From the NCBI RefSeq assembly GCF_900105325.1, contig NZ_FNSU01000001.1:1364001-1428000 (forward strand): a DNA stretch of 64,000 nucleotides, given 5' to 3'. How positions within the stretch are numbered: the stretch's first letter is position 1; every line of letters begins with the position of its first letter. Of the stretch, positions 61,746-64,000 are shown in pieces. The notes under the pieces are model-generated. The model had not been told where the DNA came from, searched no databases, and worked only from the letters and a program-made list of their open reading frames with translations. A program made the position numbers and the translations under genes. Source of the DNA: Pseudomonas marginalis. GTDB lineage: Bacteria > Pseudomonadota > Gammaproteobacteria > Pseudomonadales > Pseudomonadaceae.

Positions 61746-62155
61746 GGCTGCCACCGTGACAGGGCAGGACGCAGCCGACGTGAACGGCGGACCGTCCAGG
61801 CACCGGAGTGGAGGATCAGACTGCCGCGACCCAAGCGCCAACGGCTGGCGAGCATCCATTCGAGTTTGCGGTACAACCAGGTCTCGGGGCGAGCCCGTTT
61901 GGCCCGGCGCAGTAGCGTGCCACCGGCCAATAACACCAGCGCCATGCCGGCGATCATGCCGGTCGGCGCTATGGCAATGGAAGCGGTGGCAATCGCTAGA
62001 GGGACGCCCAGCAGCAGGCCAATGACGGCGCCAGTGCCGAGTGCTACCCACATCTCATCATTGGTCAACCCTCGCAATACGGCGGGATCACGATTGAGTC
62101 GCTCTGGAAGAAAGACCAAGGTGCCGTCGGCAAGGCGTTCGATAGTGTCGTTCAT
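61742..62155 (-). CDS. Small membrane ICE protein (DUF3487/TIGR03750-like)
   Basis: The 137-residue protein has two hydrophobic segments (MWVALGTGAVIGLLLGVPLAIATASIAIAP and GMIAGMALVLLAGGTLL) and a basic C-terminus (RRAKRARPETWLYRKLEW). The start MNDTIERLADGTLVFLPERLNRDP is family-like. It overlaps the PFL_4703-type gene by 4 bases. It corresponds to the TraL/VirB3-like position. Confidence 0.8.
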   Translation of the reverse strand: MNDTIERLADGTLVFLPERLNRDPAVLRGLTNDEMWVALGTGAVIGLLLGVPLAIATASIAIAPTGMIAGMALVLLAGGTLLRRAKRARPETWLYRKLEWMLASRWRLGRGSLILHSGAWTVRRSRRLRPALSRWQP

Positions 62156-62162
62156 ACCGACC

Positions 62163-62534
62163 TCACAGAATGGCGGCCGCCTTGGTCAGGAACCAGATGA
62201 TGATCACCACCAGCAGGGCACCGATGCCGACCACTGCACCCAAGTCCTTCCAGGTCTTTCGTTGGTTTTGCACGTCGGCGTACACGGTCAACGAGTGCCA
62301 CGCCACCCCCAAGAAAGCGAGTAGGGCGATCAGCAGACCGAGCAGGATGCCGCCGTCGTAGGCATAGTTTTTGATCGTCTCGATCAACCCGGAGCCTTCG
62401 CCGCGCGAAGGGGCTTCCATGGTAGGGAGCTCGGCAAAAGCCAGGCTTGGGCCGAGCACCAGCAGCAGTCCGATCAAGCGTTGGCTCGCACGATCACGCA
62501 GGTTGTTTTTCAGAGGAGTAAAACACTTGAGCAT
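62163..62534 (-). CDS. ICE membrane protein (TIGR03745-like)
   Basis: The start MLKCFTPLKNNLRDRASQ at 62534 gives 123 residues with a signal-like helix (LIGLLLVLGPSLAFA) and two membrane spans (ILLGLLIALLAFLGVAW and VVGIGALLVVIIIWFLTKAA). This resembles a VirB2/pilin-like small membrane subunit of the TIGR03745 family. The longer frame to 62717 lies over the next gene and was not used. Confidence 0.78.
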   Translation of the reverse strand: MLKCFTPLKNNLRDRASQRLIGLLLVLGPSLAFAELPTMEAPSRGEGSGLIETIKNYAYDGGILLGLLIALLAFLGVAWHSLTVYADVQNQRKTWKDLGAVVGIGALLVVIIIWFLTKAAAIL

Positions 62535-62551
62535 GGCGGCGATCTCCTGGG

Positions 62552-62791
62552 TTAGGACAGGGTGAAGAACATCAAAACCAGCAAGGTGAGCAGCACGCGT
62601 GCGGCGCTGCCGCCGAAGGCTCCAAAGCGCACGCTGCCGCTCGCCCAACCCCGGTAAGCCGTCCACATCACCCAGGCGCACCACAGCAAGGTCAGGACGA
62701 GAACCAGGGACAGCCACAGCGTCGAACTGCTCTGCGGTGCGAAGCCGGCGGCGTTTTGGAACGCAGCGATCTGAACGTCAGTCATACTCAT
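62552..62791 (-). CDS. Small ICE membrane protein (DUF3262/TIGR03758-like)
   Basis: The 79-residue protein has the N-terminus MSMTDVQIAAFQNAAGFAPQSSSTL and two hydrophobic segments (LWLSLVLVLTLLWCAWVMW and VLLTLLVLMFFTLS). It overlaps the RAQPRD gene by 4 bases. Size, topology and position match the TIGR03758/DUF3262 proteins of ICEs. Confidence 0.78.
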   Translation of the reverse strand: MSMTDVQIAAFQNAAGFAPQSSSTLWLSLVLVLTLLWCAWVMWTAYRGWASGSVRFGAFGGSAARVLLTLLVLMFFTLS

Positions 62792-63141
62792 GGCGAGGGC
62801 TCCGCAATCGGAGTGTCGAGGCGGTAATCACCGACCAGTTCACTGGGGTCGCGGGGTTGCGCACGGGAGGGGTACAGATAGCTCTGCACCCCTTGGCGGA
62901 TGCGCTGAATGTCCTGGGTCAGTCGGGGGTAGTCGAATCGATAGCGTTCGATTGGTTCAAGGGTACGGGCTGCCTCCGCTCGCGTCGCAAGGCGTTCGAG
63001 AGTGTCGAGTTGCTGCTGGACTAGGCTGAGCTGTTCCTGTTCCTGTTCCTGTTCCTGCTCATGAGTCGATGCGGCATAGCCGCTGACATGAGCGATGGCC
63101 AGTGAAAGGAATAACAAGCAGCGAAAGACGGTAGTCGACAT
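62788..63141 (-). CDS. RAQPRD-family ICE protein
   Basis: The 117-residue exported protein starts with a signal peptide (MSTTVFRCLLFLSLAIAHVSGYA) and contains YLYPSRAQPRDPSELVGDY, the name-giving RAQPRD motif. A short EQ-rich tract (HEQEQEQEQEQLS) is encoded by a repeated hexamer (about five copies near 63032-63060) and may vary in copy number. The gene heads the T4SS operon. Confidence 0.9.
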   Translation of the reverse strand: MSTTVFRCLLFLSLAIAHVSGYAASTHEQEQEQEQEQLSLVQQQLDTLERLATRAEAARTLEPIERYRFDYPRLTQDIQRIRQGVQSYLYPSRAQPRDPSELVGDYRLDTPIAEPSP

Positions 63142-63448
63142 GATGCTGGTCCATGTGGAGATGGCGCCAGCATCAAGTTAGGGGTTGAATTACTCAGTAT
63201 GAAACGCGAGATGGGATGTATCGCTTTTTTGGAGGCGAGCGGAAGAAACTTACTCACACATACACGAGCAATCGATTGGGCGAAAAAGAGAGCCCAGTCT
63301 AGCAATCCTTCCCCATTAGTAATGTGTTGCTCATAGGGCAATGAGTGAATTCACTTCTGCTTGAAACGCGTATGGGTGACGAAGAGTCAATCATCGCTTA
63401 GCATGGGGGCGTTCACTTCTCATTTCCCTAACCTGAAGGAAGTTTCAC
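63142..63448. other. Divergent promoter region of T4SS operon and MvaT-like gene
   Basis: About 300 bases separate the RAQPRD gene from the MvaT-like gene. The region is comparatively AT-rich, as expected for a control region. An AAGGAAG site for the MvaT-like gene lies at its end. No operator repeats were recognised. Confidence 0.5.
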
Positions 63449-63820
63449 ATGTCTCGTTTGGCTGAATTTCGCAAGCTTGAACAACAACTGGCTGAACAGC
63501 TCGCAGAGCTCGAGTCGATGAAAAGTGACTCCGGTCTGAAAAAAGAAATGGAATTTGAGAGCAAACTACGTGCGTTGCTTGGCGAGTACGGCTTCAGCTT
63601 GAAGAACATCATTGGCATCCTGGATCCAGAAGCTGGTCGTCGTACCTCGACACCAATAGCTGCCCCCGTAAAGGCAGTCCGTAAGGCTCGCGAAGTGAAG
63701 ATTTACAAGAATCCAAACTCGGGTGAGGTGATCGAAACCAAAGGTGGAAATCATCGACAACTTAAAGAATGGAAAGTCGAGTTTGGCGCAGACGTTGTTG
63801 ACTCGTGGCGTACTCAGTAA
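63449..63820 (+). CDS. MvaT-family H-NS-like silencer, ICE-borne
   Basis: The 123-residue protein has an N-terminal coiled coil (MSRLAEFRKLEQQLAEQLAELESMK), then EFESKLRALLGEYGFSLKNIIGILDPEA, and the C-terminal AT-hook-like VKIYKNPNSGEVIETKGGNHRQLKEWKVEFGADVVDSW. These match MvaT/MvaU proteins of Pseudomonas, which bind AT-rich DNA and silence foreign genes. Plasmid- and ICE-borne copies (for example Pmr of pCAR1) are known to silence the element's own genes. It is transcribed away from the T4SS operon. Confidence 0.92.
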   Translation: MSRLAEFRKLEQQLAEQLAELESMKSDSGLKKEMEFESKLRALLGEYGFSLKNIIGILDPEAGRRTSTPIAAPVKAVRKAREVKIYKNPNSGEVIETKGGNHRQLKEWKVEFGADVVDSWRTQ

Positions 63821-63836
63821 GATCGGTTTGATGATC

Positions 63837-63860
63837 AGGGGCCTGTAAGGGCCCTTTTTT
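63837..63860 (+). terminator. Rho-independent terminator after the MvaT-like gene
   Basis: GGGGCC and GGCCC form a GC stem around TGTAAG, followed by a run of six Ts. It lies 17 bases after the stop codon. Confidence 0.8.
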
Positions 63861-64000
63861 ATTGGTGAGAATTATAAGTCAAGAGTGCAAGTCTTGACCC
63901 AGTCCTGCACCAGTTTAATTGCTGGTTAGATCCTTGAATTCCGCCCAAATCTTGGAAGCCTACATTTCATCTGATGCTCTAATCCATAGTGGGAGTCGAG

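Noticed and set aside
61134..62324. 396-codon plus-strand open frame
   Set aside because: It runs antisense across three well-supported T4SS genes and shows no family resemblance.
63032..63060. Tandem hexamer repeat, considered as a CRISPR-like or regulatory array
   Set aside because: It is in frame within the RAQPRD gene and encodes an EQ tract; there are no spacers or cas genes. No CRISPR array was seen in the window.

Overview
The window reads as a Pseudomonas chromosome, most likely from the P. fluorescens group. The first 162 bases encode the N-terminus of RdgC, followed by two tandem tRNA-Val/tRNA-Asp pairs. Further right are an MvaT-family silencer and a conjugation module of the Pseudomonas PFGI-1/ICEclc type. 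From the last tRNA-Asp (ends at 841) onward nearly everything looks accessory.

Layout. (1) 1-910: rdgC start and tRNAs. (2) 1075-4100: a tyrosine integrase beside tRNA-Asp, a sequence resembling the 3' half of tRNA-Pro(GGG), an AlpA-like pseudogene, a perfect 23-bp palindrome and a frameshifted inovirus Gp2/YagK-like gene, all remains of a mobile element. (3) 4350-28999: a glutathione-S-transferase-like gene, then a biosynthetic gene cluster (BGC) without polyketide synthase or NRPS modules. It encodes a heme-oxygenase-like diiron protein, two NodU/TobZ-type carbamoyltransferases, an SGNH hydrolase, two very short genes, an ATP-grasp ligase, an MFS exporter, two alpha/beta hydrolases, a penicillin-acylase-type Ntn hydrolase, a cation/proton antiporter, a carrier protein, a GNAT protein, an SDR, an ANL ligase, a NeuD-like acyltransferase, a flavin halogenase-like enzyme, an N-acyl-amino-acid-synthase-like protein, a small membrane protein, a PPTase and a LuxR-family regulator. 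Both divergent promoter regions hold a 20-bp lux-box-like site with nearly the same left half, about 110 bp from the minus-strand start in each case. (4) 29049-31380: EamA exporter, small unknown protein, LysR regulator. (5) 31477-45719: a defence-like island with a Septu-like HNH nuclease/ATPase pair, a three-gene restriction-modification-like operon (HTH, DNA methylase, PD-(D/E)XK protein) and a 1713-residue exonuclease-RecQ-UvrD fusion. (6) 45930-63820: the conjugation module, with MobH relaxase TraI, ArdC-like protein, T4SS proteins (TraG N-terminal type, TraU-like, VirB4/TraC ATPase, TraB/TraK-like and small membrane proteins, RAQPRD protein), an XRE regulator, a QslA-like protein and an MvaT-like protein.

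How it may work together (inference). The LuxR-family protein probably switches on both divergent BGC promoters. The PPTase loads the carrier protein, the ANL ligase charges it, the SDR, halogenase and diiron enzyme modify the substrate, the carbamoyltransferases and ATP-grasp enzyme decorate it, and MFS and antiporter proteins handle export or tolerance. An acyl-transferring enzyme together with an exported acylase suggests an acylated pro-form that is deacylated outside the cytoplasm. The BGC and defence genes lie between an integrase at a tRNA gene and a relaxase/T4SS block, so they may be cargo of one integrative conjugative element. The right end lies outside the window, and nested islands or an originally chromosomal BGC remain possible.
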